From Tretioscincus oriximinensis (taxonomy: Eukaryota > Chordata > Lepidosauria > Squamata > Gymnophthalmidae): a stretch of 64,000 bases of DNA. The notes under the pieces were generated by a model. The model was given only the letters and a program-made list of their open reading frames with translations. It searched no databases and was not told where the DNA came from. Made by a program: the position numbers and the translations under genes. Shown one piece after another: positions 24,500-36,195 of the stretch. Within the stretch, counting starts at the first letter, position 1, and each line of letters starts with the position of its first letter. Location: the NCBI GenBank assembly GCA_022410635.1, contig JAJVDF010000002.1:4660778-4724777 (forward strand), written 5' to 3'.

Positions 24500-24708
24500 G
24501 AAGGAAGGACGAAAGAAAGAAAGAAAAAAGGAAAGTAGCTTATATAAACTTCTCTTCTTCTCTTCACAACAGACACATTGTGAAGTAGGTGGGGCTCAGA
24601 GAACTCTGTGACAAACACAAGATTACCCAGCTGCTCTTGGTAGACCAGGAGTCTTCCAAAGATGAGTCTGACACTATAACCGCTACATCAAACCAGCTCT
24701 CTTAGGTA
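24500..24708 (-). mobile_element. CORE-SINE, reversed, with (GAAA)n tail
   Basis: The reversed order is gaaagaaagaaag tail, cttcacaacagacacattgtgaagtaggtggggctcagag, acccagctg, then the reversed tRNA-like head (accgctacatcaaaccagct). The tail is GAAA-type, unlike the aaat tail of the 9466 copy. Confidence 0.8.
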
Positions 24709-24837
24709 CATGCTTGAAAAATCTGTAAATTTGTACACTAAAAGTGTAATCTTTGAACGCAATAACCCGAAATTTGAAAATTCATACCATATAGGCATGA
24801 TATAAAAGAGAGGTCTCATTCGGTAATCCAATACAAT

Positions 24838-24912
24838 AGAAATTGATGGACCACTGTGTGAGACAGAATACTGGATGGGCTCTGGTCCAATTCAGCACCT
24901 GGTCATGCCACG
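24838..24912 (+). mobile_element. CR1-type 3' end fragment
   Basis: gatggaccactgtgtgagac, then agaatactggatgggct matches 11255-11335. Confidence 0.55.
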
Positions 24913-25184
24913 CATGAAATAACATTGCTTTGTCTCAGCAAGTGCGTCCAGTTAGGCTGAATCTACTGCTTACTAGTAGGAGTGTTCTGGATCATGGGGT
25001 AGTATTTATTAACAAAGGACCCATTTTGGTGGTGTAACAAAGTGTAACACTGAAATGGGTTCCTTGTGAACTCAGGGACCAGAATCCAGCCTTTTAGCGC
25101 TTAGACTGGGGAATAGTCCAAACATTTAGCAGAAATAGAGCTTATTGGGCAAAATAACTTCCGGATGCCGATTCCACAATTCCA

Positions 25185-25555
25185 CAATATATATTCTGCC
25201 CTATACCTAAAGGTCTCAGGGCGGATCACAACCAAAAATGATAACAGAGCAATTTTAAAATACAACAGCCTAAAAAATAAAACCGTGCTTTCAACGAGCA
25301 GGGAATATTTGGCTCAGCCAAACGTGAGGTGAACAAGTTACTTGAATGTGCACAGTGTGGGTGNCTGATGCACCTCAGAGCGGGGAGAATTCAACAACTC
25401 TGGGGCTATCACAGAGAAGGCTCTCCTATGTGTCCACATCCCTTTGGTCTTTAGCCTCATCAGAAGATCTCAGGGTGTGGACAGGTACATATGAGAGAAG
25501 GTGTTCCTTTAAATATTTGGGGCCCAGGCCATTTAGAATTGTACTGTAAGATGAA
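25185..25555 (-). mobile_element. L2-type LINE 3' part, reversed
   Basis: It begins with the reversed tail (ccctatacctaaaggtctcagggcgg). It then runs through the ggctcagccaaacgtgaggtgaacaagtt block to ctctggggctatcacagagaaggctctcc, whose complement recalls the ...AFSVIAPELL... C-terminal segment of L2 proteins. It is decayed and interrupted. Confidence 0.65.
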
Positions 25556-25559
25556 GAGC

Positions 25560-26575
25560 ATATAAATGCAGTAATAATATAGTTGTTGACTTGGTTTTTC
25601 CAAGCACTTTGTCATATGTAACTAAATTTAATTCTCACTTTTGACAAGNTCACGGTTTGTTGTCCTTATCTACCAATGTTGCATTCATAGTCCTCGCTTA
25701 TTCATTTGCAACACTAGAAAAATAGGAGGCTCCAAATAACTCACCTGAAATAAACCAACTATAGCATTATTTTGAAGAAGTATTGTAATCTTACTTCTAG
25801 AGATACCAATCTGCAGTAACAATTCCAATTAAATGTCATAAATGAATAATTACTTCCCAAAACTAAAGATTTTATTTTAATAGGATACTTATTGTGTGTT
25901 AATTAAGGATTATTAAAATCATATGGTAGGCAAGCTGAAATTTAATATCCATGTAAAAGATATGGAGATAAAAATAAGTGATACATATTTTGTGTCTACT
26001 TGTTAAACTTCAATAAATAATGATATTAATTTAATACACTGTTCCACTTAAACTTACATAAAGAAGAAACCAAAGTTTAAAGCTGCACCATAGTCATAGC
26101 TTTTAGAATGGTAAACCCTCATTATGTGTGTAATTGTGTATGCAGTGAAATTAGGTGGTGCATAATGAATAAGATTATGAAAAATCCAAAACTCTTCCTA
26201 TAGCTGTTTAGAGGAGACCAGTCCGAATATTTAATGGAATTCCTTTTTCCATCTCAGCTTGTCTGTGATTTTAAGATCTAAAATCTTAGGTTCTCCTGAT
26301 TATAGGCAATCTTCAGTAGCAAAATGCAGACTAAGATAGGGCATTCTCTGTGGTAGGCCCCAGACAATGCAATTGACTTCACTCTGAGGTACAGCAGACA
26401 CCTTCCTTTTACATGTCCAGGAGAGCAATAAAGATATACATACCTTTGGCCCTGATTCTGGTAGTAGTAACACAGGTTGTGGAGGAAGGAGTGAACAAGT
26501 GGCTCCTTTGACCTTTCCTTTGGGGCTGGGCTACTGATTGTTGTGTGTGCATGTACATGAATCTTGACCAGCAAC
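25560..26575. other. unassigned noncoding stretch
   Basis: Very AT-rich, with nothing recognised. Confidence 0.4.
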
Positions 26576-26579
26576 CCAT

Positions 26580-27405
26580 CTACTTCCATCACAGCATACT
26601 ATATGTATGGGAAGGCTTTGCCCATTCTTCTAGAAGTGCATTTGTGAGGACAGACACTGATGTTGGATGAGAAGACTTGATTCGTAGTTTCCATTCTAAT
26701 TCATCACAAAGGTATTCTATTGGGTTGAGGTCAGGACTCTGGCTAGGCCAATCAAATTTCTCTACATCAAACTTGTTCATCCATGTCTGTATGAACCTTG
26801 CTTTGTGCAGTCAGATTTGAACAGGAATGCAGAATGACAAGTACCATTCTCCTGGTAACTCAGACTTGTCCATGAGATTGGTACATGGTGAAGTGTGATT
26901 CATCACTTCAGAGAACCTATCTCCACCACTCTGGAATCCAGTGGCAGCATGCTATACACCATTGTGCACCATTGCATCTGGCACTTTGTGTTGCACTTGA
27001 TGATATTAATGCTTAGATGCAGCTATTCAGCCATGGAAATCCATTCCACTGTTCTTGAGCTAATCAGAAAGCCACATAACACTTGGAAATCTGCAGCCAT
27101 TGACTCTGCAGAAAGTTGGTGGCCGCTGTGCATTATGCACCTTCAGCATTTGCTGCCTCACTCCGTCATGACGGAGTCGCTATCATTCCCAATTGCTTCT
27201 GCATTGTTATAATACCACTGACAGTCAACTGTAGAATATTTAGTAGTGAGAAGATTTCACGACTGAACTTGTTGCACAGGTGGCACAAATGCTGTAGAAG
27301 CAGCCTGCATGCCTTGGTGCTTCAACCTTTACACCTGTGGCCATGGAAATGTTTGGCACACTTGAATTCAGTTGTTTGGATGGGTGAGTAAATACAGTAG
27401 ATGTG
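26580..27405 (-). pseudogene. Tc1-type DNA transposase gene (relic)
   Basis: A minus-strand frame (26589-26780) contains DWPSQSPDLNPIEYL, the C-terminal catalytic block of Tc1 transposases, whose final Glu completes the DDE triad. Upstream on the minus strand (to ~27290), split frames continue the family: a helix-turn-helix-like segment around REIFSLLNI, then QQMLK and a W-rich stretch. The outer end at 27375-27400 (ttggatgggtgagtaaata) resembles the inverted repeat of a fish-type Tc1 group. Stops and indels break the frame. The distal TIR is not found. Confidence 0.85.
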
Positions 27406-27762
27406 TATGCATGAATATTGCAAATGTGCATGGTGCTTCCTTTTGTATTGCTTTCCAAAAGATTGGGAATGAATTTATATGTATATTCATATGGAACTGA
27501 GAAAAAATATGCAAACTGAAACAGTAACAAGAATATTAAAGTAAAATTTTAAACTGCAAGGATATGCTGCATCAAAAACAAAGAAAACCTTTGAAGTAAC
27601 TCTGAAACAGCACAAGACATTTGAGCTAGCAACACATTCCACTAATTTCACATTTTGACACAAGATGTATTAATAGTAATATCAAACAGGCACAGTGGAG
27701 AAATTTCATGCCTGTTCAATTGCACGATTCAAACAGAATTTTCTCATCTATGTACTGAATTA

Positions 27763-27868
27763 AAAGAAATAGCTGTGTTTGTCTGGGTCCAAAATATCTA
27801 GCAAGGAGTTCTCATAGCACCTTAGAGTTTCATATTTATTGCGGCATGTGCTTTCATGTGCTTCAGTG
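27763..27868 (-). mobile_element. hammerhead-type repeat fragment (family H1)
   Basis: Reversed tail: gaaatagctgtgtttgtctgggtcc, then atctagcaagg and gcatgtgctttcatgtgcttcag. The ribozyme-like core is almost deleted. Confidence 0.6.
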
Positions 27869-28507
27869 AAAAGAATGAAACAGTGCATGTAGTTTAGATT
27901 TTCAAGAATGTTTCAAGTTAAAGGGAAATAGGAGATACTGCAGCCCCAACTACTGGCTTCTATCTGACAAATATTGGCCTTTACAACTTTGCAATGTGTG
28001 TCAGATTTAAATACTGTAGGATGCATAAAGTAACCACAAATTGCATGTATATAAAGTTATATTTAATTACCTGAAATATACTTGTATGTTGAACAAAGGG
28101 TATAGTTGTCTAGAGCACCTTATTCATTACTGTGGCTGAAAGCTGTAATAAACTACTACATGCCCCAGCTCTTAAATCAACAGTGTCCAAATGTTTACTT
28201 CAGAATTATATTATACTTCTAATTGTCTACATGCAACAACTCCCCAAATTGCAAGTGATGTTTCATGCTTTATGTAGGCAAGCCTAGGTGTTTGGTTTTG
28301 GTATCTCAAGAATTTATTGGCTGATTTAAAGAATCCTACAGTTTATGTATAAAAGATGGGTGCCCTCCCCTCCATAGAACTGAAAGCTCATACTGCCTGC
28401 CCTTTTCTTATTAGTCTCTGTAGTGCTATGACCCCTCTTCTCATCTGCTATCATTCTACCAGGAAAGGTTACAGATACATTTCATTATTTGGTGAGTCGT
28501 GTCATTC

Positions 28508-28714
28508 ATCTAGCAAGGAGGTCTCACAGCACTTTGGAAACAAACAAGAAAAAACATAGGCAGCACAAGCTTTTGTGGATAAGTCTGCTTGTTCTGATGC
28601 AGATCTACTTCTGATGAAGTAGGCTAGCCTATGAAAGCTCATATTGTCTACCTTTTTCTTGTCAATCTATAAAGCACTACGAGACTCTCTTGCAATGACT
28701 ATTTCTTTGAAATT
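28508..28714. mobile_element. hammerhead-type repeat, inverted pair (family H1)
   Basis: The left arm is minus and the right arm plus, with tctagcaagg at one edge and gctatttct-like gactatttctttga at the other. The plus arm holds CTGATGA-A-GTAGG..CCTAT-GAAAGCTC (28611-28640), the closest match in the window to the CUGAUGA hammerhead core. Stem I partners are poor. Confidence 0.72.
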
Positions 28715-28719
28715 TATAG

Positions 28720-29565
28720 AACATGAAAGGCTGCATGTTTGTGAAATCCAAGAACACACGCTGGGGTTGTTGGGAGGGATGGCAAACTGCAGTTCTCTGA
28801 GGTAACTCTGTGTAACTCAGAATGTTGCTGCCACAGCTCCAAAATTGAGCCAAAATTGCTGTAGGAGATGTGGAATGCCATCTGAAATCCACCCAAATTT
28901 TGGACTTCCTCCATACTAATTGCATTGTTCTGTGGACTATACTTTGTTTCCGGACCGGCTGTTGCAACAGGTTGTAGCTTCTTCCATGATAAAAAAAACA
29001 TAGTCCACACATTTTTTTCCCATTCCAAGAGGAAGGCTTTTACATGGTCCATAAAATAAAAACATTAAAGATTATATTGGCCATTTCAGCATATAGGTTA
29101 AGTTACCATCTCTTGAATGCGTTGGGATTCAAAACAAGGCAGAAGCATTTGTTCACACAACACACCAGGCACTTGCAGGTTATTTTTGGCAAATGGGAGA
29201 ACTTGGAGACGAAAGCTTAATTTCTGCCCTAAATGGCTCCTCTTCCAAAGGACTGGAAAACTGGAAGTTGTCCATGATTGTTTCCAAAGGTACAAGTACA
29301 GTAGTAGAGGAAGAGTGAGATTCCTGCTGGATCCCTGTATTGCCCTGGGGATGGTGCAACATTCAATTAGGCACAAAGATGAGTAATTTTATCTCCAAAG
29401 TACTTTAGTTTATTGCACTCAACAGCAGATTGAAATAGATCCACTAACCAACCAACCAACTGGGAGCTGAAATTGTACAAAGGATAAGGAAGAGTGAAGC
29501 TTAGACTAGGAGCTCTTGAGTGTGTGGTGAGAACTGCACATGCTCCCTTATGGGTCAGCTGCTGT
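28720..29565. other. unassigned noncoding stretch
   Basis: Frames on both strands (28677-29052 minus, 29098-29386 both) overlap each other and show no domain. Nothing is recognised. Confidence 0.4.
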
Positions 29566-29569
29566 TATT

Positions 29570-29810
29570 GATTTGCATTTTTGTCCACCCTACTCCTGTA
29601 GATGTCAAGACAGGTCACAGCAACAGAAAATACATATGCTAAAATAATAATATTCTGAAACAATAATTGAAATTGGGAAGAGAAATAAAGTAAATTTTTA
29701 ACAATTTTCTAAAGATATTGACTGAAAGTGTCTGGTGCAACTTAGCAGAAGATAGTTCCATGATCTGGGGGCACCACTGAAAATACTCTCTCTATTATTA
29801 GCTATGGAAG
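29570..29810 (-). mobile_element. L2-type LINE 3' fragment, reversed
   Basis: tccaccctactcctgtagatgtc begins a reversed tail. gatagttccatgatctgggggcaccactg parallels attattccacaattgggggactgcc at 51230 and attccataacctggga at 60650, all from the same part of the L2 3' coding region. Confidence 0.55.
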
Positions 29811-29842
29811 CAGGAATAAATAAATGGTGCAAGAGTTATGCT

Positions 29843-30060
29843 TTTGAGAGCCAATCTGGTCTAGTGGTTAGAGTGTCAGATTCTTATCTTGTAGTTTCCC
29901 TGATCGATTTTGATTTCTTTCACAAAAGCCAGCTGGGTGACCTGGGGGATAATCAGTTCTTTGGAGCTATTTCAGCCCCACCTATGTCACAAGGTGTCTG
30001 TAATGTTAGGTAAGCTGCTTTGATTCCCTTTGGGTTGAGAAAAGCTTCTCTTTCTATCTC
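29843..30060 (+). mobile_element. CORE-SINE
   Basis: Head gagccaatctggtctagtggttagag, core gctgggtgacctgggggataatcag, then agccccacctatgtcacaaggtgtctg. It lacks the aaat tail and ends in gctttgattccctttgggttgag, like the 3' end of SINE family B. Confidence 0.82.
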
Positions 30061-30064
30061 TGAC

Positions 30065-30950
30065 TCCTGATAGAAAAGGTATTTCTGACAGCAGCAACCA
30101 GAAACATTGGAAGTGCTTCCTCTTTTCTAGATGAAGCTTCAAGTTCATTGGTGGTAAAAAAAAAATCTCATTTGTTTCCTGTATTTGAATCACGAAGTGG
30201 AAATGTTTGTCAGATTTGATCTGATTTTGGTTGCAAATGCATAGTAAATGGCCCATCTTCTGGGTAGAGTATTGTTTTTAGACATGCCACAAGGGCCCAT
30301 GATTCAGCACACTTTCTTATATTCTATGAGTTTGGTTTAATTGAGAACAGATTAGCACCAATCCCAAGGGAAGAGAAACTGATCTTAGTACAAAGTTGTT
30401 TTACTGAAAATGGGAAAGATACTCAGGAAACATGCAGAAGACAACAATAAAATGCTTTGAAGTTGGAGCAAATTAGTAAAATGGTAGGAGACAACTCAGC
30501 TTGAAACTATTATAAAAGAAGAGAAACTTGGGGTGCATCCAGACGGCTGTCCTTTGTAGTGCTATTTCTATAAATATGCTAAAAAGGACATAGGCTGTCA
30601 TCACTGGCTGTCTACAGGCATGGGAAGATCAGCTTTCTATGAATTTTCCAACATTCACCCAATGAAGCGCTGCTGTAAATCCTAGTTGACAATTGGCTGA
30701 TCTATATCTCACTGTTTTCCGGCTCCCTTTGTAGCCTTCTCTTGCTCAGAAAAGTCTTAGTGATTCAAAACACAAGCAAGTGCATATATATACAGAAAAG
30801 CTAGTGGGAGGATGATTGGAAGGACAGACTTATGGGAACGGCAGAAATTGTCCTGTTCATCTGTAACTGTGCACCCAGCAAATAAAAAGCACAGAAGGAA
30901 CATGGTGGAGAGCAAACTTAGATGCATTGGCGGTTTCATTTCTCTTGGCA
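30065..30950. other. unassigned noncoding stretch
   Basis: gtgcatccagacggctgtcc near 30535 resembles a Harbinger-like terminus, but no partner end was found. Otherwise nothing is recognised. Confidence 0.35.
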
Positions 30951-30954
30951 TAGT

Positions 30955-31190
30955 GGTGCAGAGGTTAAGAGCAATGGTCTTTCAACAGAGAGATGGGAGT
31001 TTGTGATCTCATGTATCAGCCATGGAGAGGAATGNGTGTCCTTTACTTGGCTTCAGCTTCAGCCAACATATCTGTTCGAAAGCAAGCAAGTAATTGCAAG
31101 TAGATTAATAGGTACCACAATGTGATGAGAGAATATAGACGTAAGCTTTTGGATGGAACGTAGTTTGTAACCTTTTCCTTCCTTTCCTTC
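30955..31190 (+). mobile_element. tRNA-derived SINE (family B)
   Basis: tggtgcagaggttaagagcaatggtc head, then cttcagccaacatatctgttcg and aattgcaagtagattaataggtacca. The order matches 17083-17335 and 63050-63310. Confidence 0.78.
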
Positions 31191-31199
31191 TCCTTCACT

Positions 31200-32495
31200 T
31201 TCTTCTGGTCATCTGCCCCTCACCTGCTTTTTCTTGATGAAAGTTCTGAGCTTTCTTGGGTGATTTGATAGCAATGCCCTTTAATTTGGTGCAAACAAAA
31301 TTTAAAGCAGAAGTCAGGAATAAAAGGTGCTAAACTATGAAAAGAGAGAGATGCCTTAAAAATAGAGATGAAGAAATGCATGTGGATCATGATTGACAAA
31401 CAGGGATGGAGGACAGGATGGAATGTTTATCGAGGGTATAGTTCAGGAAGCCAAATGAGGAATAGTATATACTGTACCCAATTTCTAAGACCAGCACATG
31501 AGGAAAGCCTGATCTTTCTTTTCAAGGTTAATCTCAATGCATTATGTCTCGTTAGGCATTTAGACGGATCAAGAAGGTATCGTAAACCAGGTTGGAAGGT
31601 TTCTTGAACAGTAGTCTTTCTTAGCCTGGCCAGGAGTTGTGTAGGATTGAATGCAGTATGTTTTGTGTACAAAGCATGTGCTCTTTGAACGAGTTACTGC
31701 ATGCTTGATACTTGTGAATTCTCACCTGATACTTGCAAATACACTTTTGATACAGGGAAAGAGTATTTGTACAGGAAATCATTCTATTTGAAGTGAGGTG
31801 CGATACCTTCCAAAACCTCTTCAGTGTCTGACTTTTTGTTCACTCATTTGACACTTTTAGAACCTGAGAGATCTAGTGATGGTTTTACCAGCCAGCCAGC
31901 TTTTTACAACAGTTGTCAGGGCTATGATCTCTGGTCTTGCTGAAACCTTATGGGAAGCAGATGGCTTCTCATTGGCTGTATGTCTGAGGAAGATCACGAG
32001 TGAAAGTTAATTCCTTTCAAACTCAGCTGTGGCGACTGGCGCACATTTAATTGGTTCCAGATCCACTTTTTCTAGGCAGCAAAAAGAAAACAGCTTGAGA
32101 GTTTCAAGAGAAAAAAAAATACCCACTTCTTCCCAAGCCATCTCTCCTCTTTGGAGACCTGCCACTGAAAGCATGGAGGACATGTAGATCTAAGGATCCA
32201 TAATTTATGGAGGAAAGCTGAAATCCCACGCAGATCAAAAGTCTAGTGGGGAGGCTGTTGTCAAGCGCTCAAACATTTAACTGATTGCACTTGTGAGAGA
32301 TCTGTAGTATAGATCTGAAGGGAGAGTTTTGGCCTTTTGTGATGCTGGTTTTCATCCCACAATTTTGGAGTGAGCTCTTTATGCCTTGTTTACTGTGGAG
32401 TATGATTAGATTTTAATTTAACAAGAAAGGAATGTATCTTTCATGTGGCAAATCTCATGGGGCCTGAGCTTTAGTGTGGAGCAGCAGGGGGATGG
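31200..32495. other. unassigned noncoding stretch
   Basis: No gene or recognised repeat is seen. Confidence 0.4.
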
Positions 32496-32499
32496 GGGA

Positions 32500-33070
32500 C
32501 TTGAGAGTTTTCAAAGACGTAGCGGAGAGCCCCAGTATATATGGCTCATCTTAGAATTACTGTTTGTAAATAGGCCCAGCCAGTTTGGGGCAACATGATT
32601 TCAATAATTTCCCTTGTATAAATAAACCGTGCCTTCTGAGCTGAGCTCGTTACGGGAATTCTCCCTGGCTTTAGATTTGACCACAGACTCCCAAAGGCCT
32701 GCAACCAATCTTGATGGAGAATTTAAAAAGACAGTCTCTCTCTCTCTATTTCGATAACCCATTTGGAAGTCATCAGGAGAAAAATCAATTATAAAATCAT
32801 GAGCTGTGTAGAGACTGAGAGGGAGAGAGAAATAGAAGCCACCAGCCCAAGAATTGGGTTGTTAATTTAAACCAATGTATGGAATTGCAAGCCTCCATAG
32901 CAAGCTTCATGCGCCTTGCTGAACCTTCTGGATTGCCAGGTCACAATGCTGTAGTAGCAGTAGACATGAGGACTTGGGGTGGAAAGATAACAGCGACAAA
33001 GAAATTTCTACCCAAGGACTTGGGCTATGTTCCGATGTTCATGAAAGATGCCGTGGAGATGAGCTGATGC
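32500..33070. promoter_or_regulatory. candidate conserved noncoding element
   Basis: This repeat-free block has tgtttgtaaataggccc (forkhead-like), aatcaattataaaatc and ttgttaatttaaacc (homeodomain-like), and kept CpGs (gagctcgttacggg). A (CT)n run sits near 32740. No transposon ends or coding signature are seen. Confidence 0.3.
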
Positions 33071-33286
33071 TTTTTCCCTAAATGCTTACAGGGCAAAGGT
33101 AGATTTTGGCCTTGTTAAAGGTGGTCTGACAGGAAACATTAACTTCATAGTGAATCCCCCCACTGCTTGATAGCAGCCCTTTCCCCTTGGCAAGGATAGG
33201 TGTGGTGATATCATTATTGTGAAGTGAATCAAGAAGATGACGGTGTGTGTGTAGCATGGCCTATCATCATGGAAGCCATGTTCAGG

Positions 33287-33497
33287 TAGGCTGACCAAAT
33301 GACCCCCTTTTTGGGGGGGTTGAAAACCCGGTTTTGGGATGCCTTCCAGTTTTTTCTGAGGATTTTTTTTTCAAAAAAAGATTTTTTTCTGAAAAATATT
33401 TTGGTTTTTTGTTTTTTTTTCCTCAGAAAAAAACAGGAGGCACCCCAAAAAACAGGTTTTCAACCCCCCCCCCCAAAGAGGTCCTCTGGTCAGCCTT
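33287..33497. mobile_element. palindromic hAT-like MITE (family P), copy 2
   Basis: Starts TAGGCTGACCAAATGACC and ends GGTCCTCTGGTCAGCCTT. The internal arms gaaaacccggttttggg and caggttttcaacc fold back around a T-rich centre. The flanks ttcagg and actcagg are only partly alike, so the target duplication is decayed or the end base has changed. Confidence 0.8.
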
Positions 33498-33499
33498 GG

Positions 33500-34590
33500 A
33501 CTCAGGCACAAACCACTTCTGGTCTGACTGGTGAAGCAACCCTGTCAGTGGCTTCCATAGAAATCCTGACTATGTTAGTTTCCTCCAAAATGTCTTGGAA
33601 GTGTATTGTGTGTTTCTATTGCACCACCTAATATCTTATACTCTGGAAGCCATAAATACCTGATAAGTTTCTTTAAGATTGTTCATTTTAATACACCCCT
33701 ATAGAAAGCATAGAATAAAAAGAACATTCTCAAGCTATTTGTTTAAAGCTTCATATGTAAACCTGCATGATTCTGGAATGGAATGTAGACAACAAGCCCC
33801 TTAGACCTTTTCCTAGAATAGAATAAGACTCAGTTCAGAAAGGGCCATGAATTCTGGATGCTGGGGAAATGTCCTTTACTCTTAAGTTTAGCCCTAAGGA
33901 CAGATCGTAAAATATAATCATAGATAGTTAAGGAGTGGAAATGTAGTTCACAATGGCCATTGGACAATTGGTATGGATATTTAGCAGAAGTTACGATATT
34001 TGAACTCTTGAGGGAAAGAAGATTATTAGCTATGGGTGTGACAAGAGACAGAACATGGCTTAAAAATTGACAAACATTACTTGCATTTGATATTACTGAT
34101 GTGGTAATATTAGATTTTAAACATGCAGTGCTGATGATAATGGAACAATTTAAGTTATAAGAAGTTATAATACTGCAAAAGAATTTTCCCTAATTCCTCT
34201 GTTCTTGGGGCGGAAGGGATATGTTTGCTTGTTTATTATGTTTCTGTTTTTTGAATGTTGATACGTTTTTTCTTATGTTTGAAATTAAAAAAATATAACT
34301 TTTTAAAATAACATCATTATACACACAGATAAAATGGAATGATGAAAACCACAACAGTGTCGGCATGGGATGGGGGGAGGGGAATAGTATTATTTCCTCA
34401 TCTGAAGACAAGGTGCATTTTCACCAGACATACAGACACATAAAACTTGATATCCTCGGAGGAGAGACCATTCCAGAGGTCACCCTGCTTGATTTCCAAG
34501 TAGAGAGCACTAGTACTTCCTCATATGAGGAGAACTAGCATAGATCGTGGCATTCTTTATTCCACAACCAGCACAGCACACTATAGCTTA
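33500..34590. other. unassigned noncoding stretch
   Basis: AT-rich, with nothing recognised apart from Harbinger-like motif fragments near 33800-33850. Confidence 0.35.
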
Positions 34591-34608
34591 AAGTATACTT
34601 TAGGGATC

Positions 34609-34677
34609 TGCTGTCCACATGCCATTCCAAGCTGGAACAGGCACCTTTGCTAACCTGGAATGGCATGTGGACAGCAG
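34609..34677. repeat. inverted repeat inside a MITE-like relic
   Basis: ctgctgtccacatgccattcca and its complement tggaatggcatgtggacagcag face each other across ~25 nt. The surroundings (ctttattccaca at 34555 and ggaacagaataaag at 34695) look like outer inverted ends, so the whole of 34550-34712 may be one foldback element. Confidence 0.7.
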
Positions 34678-34744
34678 ACAACACTTCTTTCTGGAACAGA
34701 ATAAAGCCTGCTGCATTTTGGGCCACTGATATGAGGCTCTAGAA

Positions 34745-34932
34745 CAGGGGTGGGCAATTAATTTTTCCCAAGGGGCCGCATGAGAAATTGGGGTGGTTTT
34801 AGAGGGCCGGATTAATATAGTTAACTCAGTTCTACCCAATACTGTATATAACTCTGAGCTAAGAGGGGCGGGCCNGTCAGANACAGTAGGAGGGCCNCAT
34901 GTGGCCCTCGGGCCGCCCCTTGCCCAGGTCTG
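34745..34932. mobile_element. hAT (Charlie-type) MITE with perfect 8-bp duplication
   Basis: The ends CAGGGGTGGGCAA and TTGCCCAGGTCTG are inverted repeats of the Charlie style. CTCTAGAA flanks both sides exactly (34737-34744 and 34933-34940). It is 188 bp, non-coding, and contains four single N bases. The intact duplication suggests a fairly recent insertion. Confidence 0.92.
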
Positions 34933-35320
34933 CTCTAGAACTATGTAAGGTCTTGAACTCTGAAGGAAAGCTACTGTACAGAAAAGATGTTTGTCTTGAA
35001 GGAATGCCTTTGACAAATGCTGTTTGTTACAATTGCTTCTTCTGTATAACCCTAAGGGGTTGAGTGCTGGATTTGAAATTTCCTCTCCAAGGAGGATTGT
35101 AGTACAATATAGTACAATGGATCTTGAGTGGAATTCAAGATTCTAAGAAAACATTTTTTTCNAGATGACAACAGCAACAATAGTTGTAGTATTAGTTGAA
35201 CTATGTGGAAATTAATCAGCATTACCATCTGCATGTAAACACACCCAGAAAACTAACAGAAAATTATAAGGCGATTCAATGTATGAATGTGTAACTATTC
35301 TCAATAACTATTTCAAAATA

Positions 35321-35409
35321 AAGAAATAGACATGTCTACGAAAGGTCATGCCACCTACCTTTCTCCTGTTATTCTCCAAATGCTACTAGCCCCTTTGCTG
35401 GACTTTCTT
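35321..35409 (+). mobile_element. hammerhead-type repeat fragment (family H1)
   Basis: gtctacgaaaggtcatgccacctacctttctcctgtta, then tgctactagcccctttgctgg. The CTGAAGA half is lost. Confidence 0.6.
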
Positions 35410-35432
35410 AATGAAGAATCATAGGAAAAATG

Positions 35433-35895
35433 CATTTATTTATTTATTTGTACTTATATCCCACCCTACACCTGAAGGTCTCAGGGCAGCCAACCAAAGG
35501 CACATAGGTTTTCTTTATTTCTTCTAGGCTGACCAGATGGCCCCTTTGGGTGGGGTGGGGTTGAAAACCCGGTTTTGGGGTGCCTGCTGGTTTTTGCTGA
35601 GGATTTTTTTAAAAAATAAAAACAAATATCTTTTTTTGAAAAAACATTTCCTCAGCAAAAACCAGAAGGCACCCCAAAACTGGGTTCTCACCCCCCCAAA
35701 AAAGGGGTTATCTGGTCAGCCTACTTTCTTCACAACAGACACCCTGTGAAGTATATGGGGCTGAGAGAGTTCTAAAGAACTGTGACTGACCCAAGGTCAC
35801 CCAGCTGGCTTTCATGGAGGAGTGGGGAATTGAACCGGGAGACTCCCAGATAAGAGTCCAACTCTTTAACCACTACACCAAAGTGGCTCCAATGC
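35433..35895 (-). mobile_element. CORE-SINE, reversed, split by a nested MITE
   Basis: Reversed tail (atttatttatttatttgtac, ccaccctacacctgaaggtctcagggcagcc) lies at 35433-35480. The core and head (cacaacagacaccctgtgaag ... caaggtcacccagctgg ... accactacaccaaagtggct) lie at 35730-35895. The two parts are separated by the family P element at 35525-35723. Removing it leaves a normal full-length SINE. Confidence 0.88.
35525..35723. mobile_element. palindromic hAT-like MITE (family P), copy 3, nested
   Basis: TAGGCTGACCAGATGGCCCC and GGGGTTATCTGGTCAGCCTA are inverted ends around a near-complete palindrome. The flanks atttcttc and ctttcttc differ at one base, an 8-bp target duplication. It sits inside the reversed SINE, so it is the younger of the two. 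Confidence 0.9.
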
Positions 35896-36000
35896 CAAGC
35901 CATTACCACCCAACAATCTGCATCCCCACAATGTTTAAGCTTTTGACAGGAACAATATAAAAAATCCTGAAAGATTGATTAAGATGCATTATCCATAATA

Positions 36001-36195
36001 CAGCAAGGGGGGCCTGTAGCACTTTAGCGTCTAACAAAAATAGAATACTTGGTATGAGCTTTCGTAGATAAGTTTATTCCTTCAGAGTGCATCTGAAGAT
36101 GTAGACTTGTCTTCGAAAGCACCTGCTGCCTGTCCCATTTCATGTTAGTCTTCAAAGACCCCCTTGCTAGATTTTCTGAATCCAAACTAACACTC
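36001..36195. mobile_element. hammerhead-type repeat, inverted pair (family H1)
   Basis: The left arm is minus (cagcaagggg...tatgagctttcgtagata...ttcagag) and the right arm plus (GCAT-CTGAAGA-T-GTAGAC..TCTTC-GAAAGCACC, from 36089). The outer ends are agcaagggg and cccccttgctagattttctgaatcc. The tail is shorter than in other copies. Confidence 0.7.

Noticed and set aside
33361..33430. Poly(T)/poly(A) runs as a retroposed poly(A) tail
   Set aside because: They form the centre of a palindromic MITE and are matched in the opposite arm.
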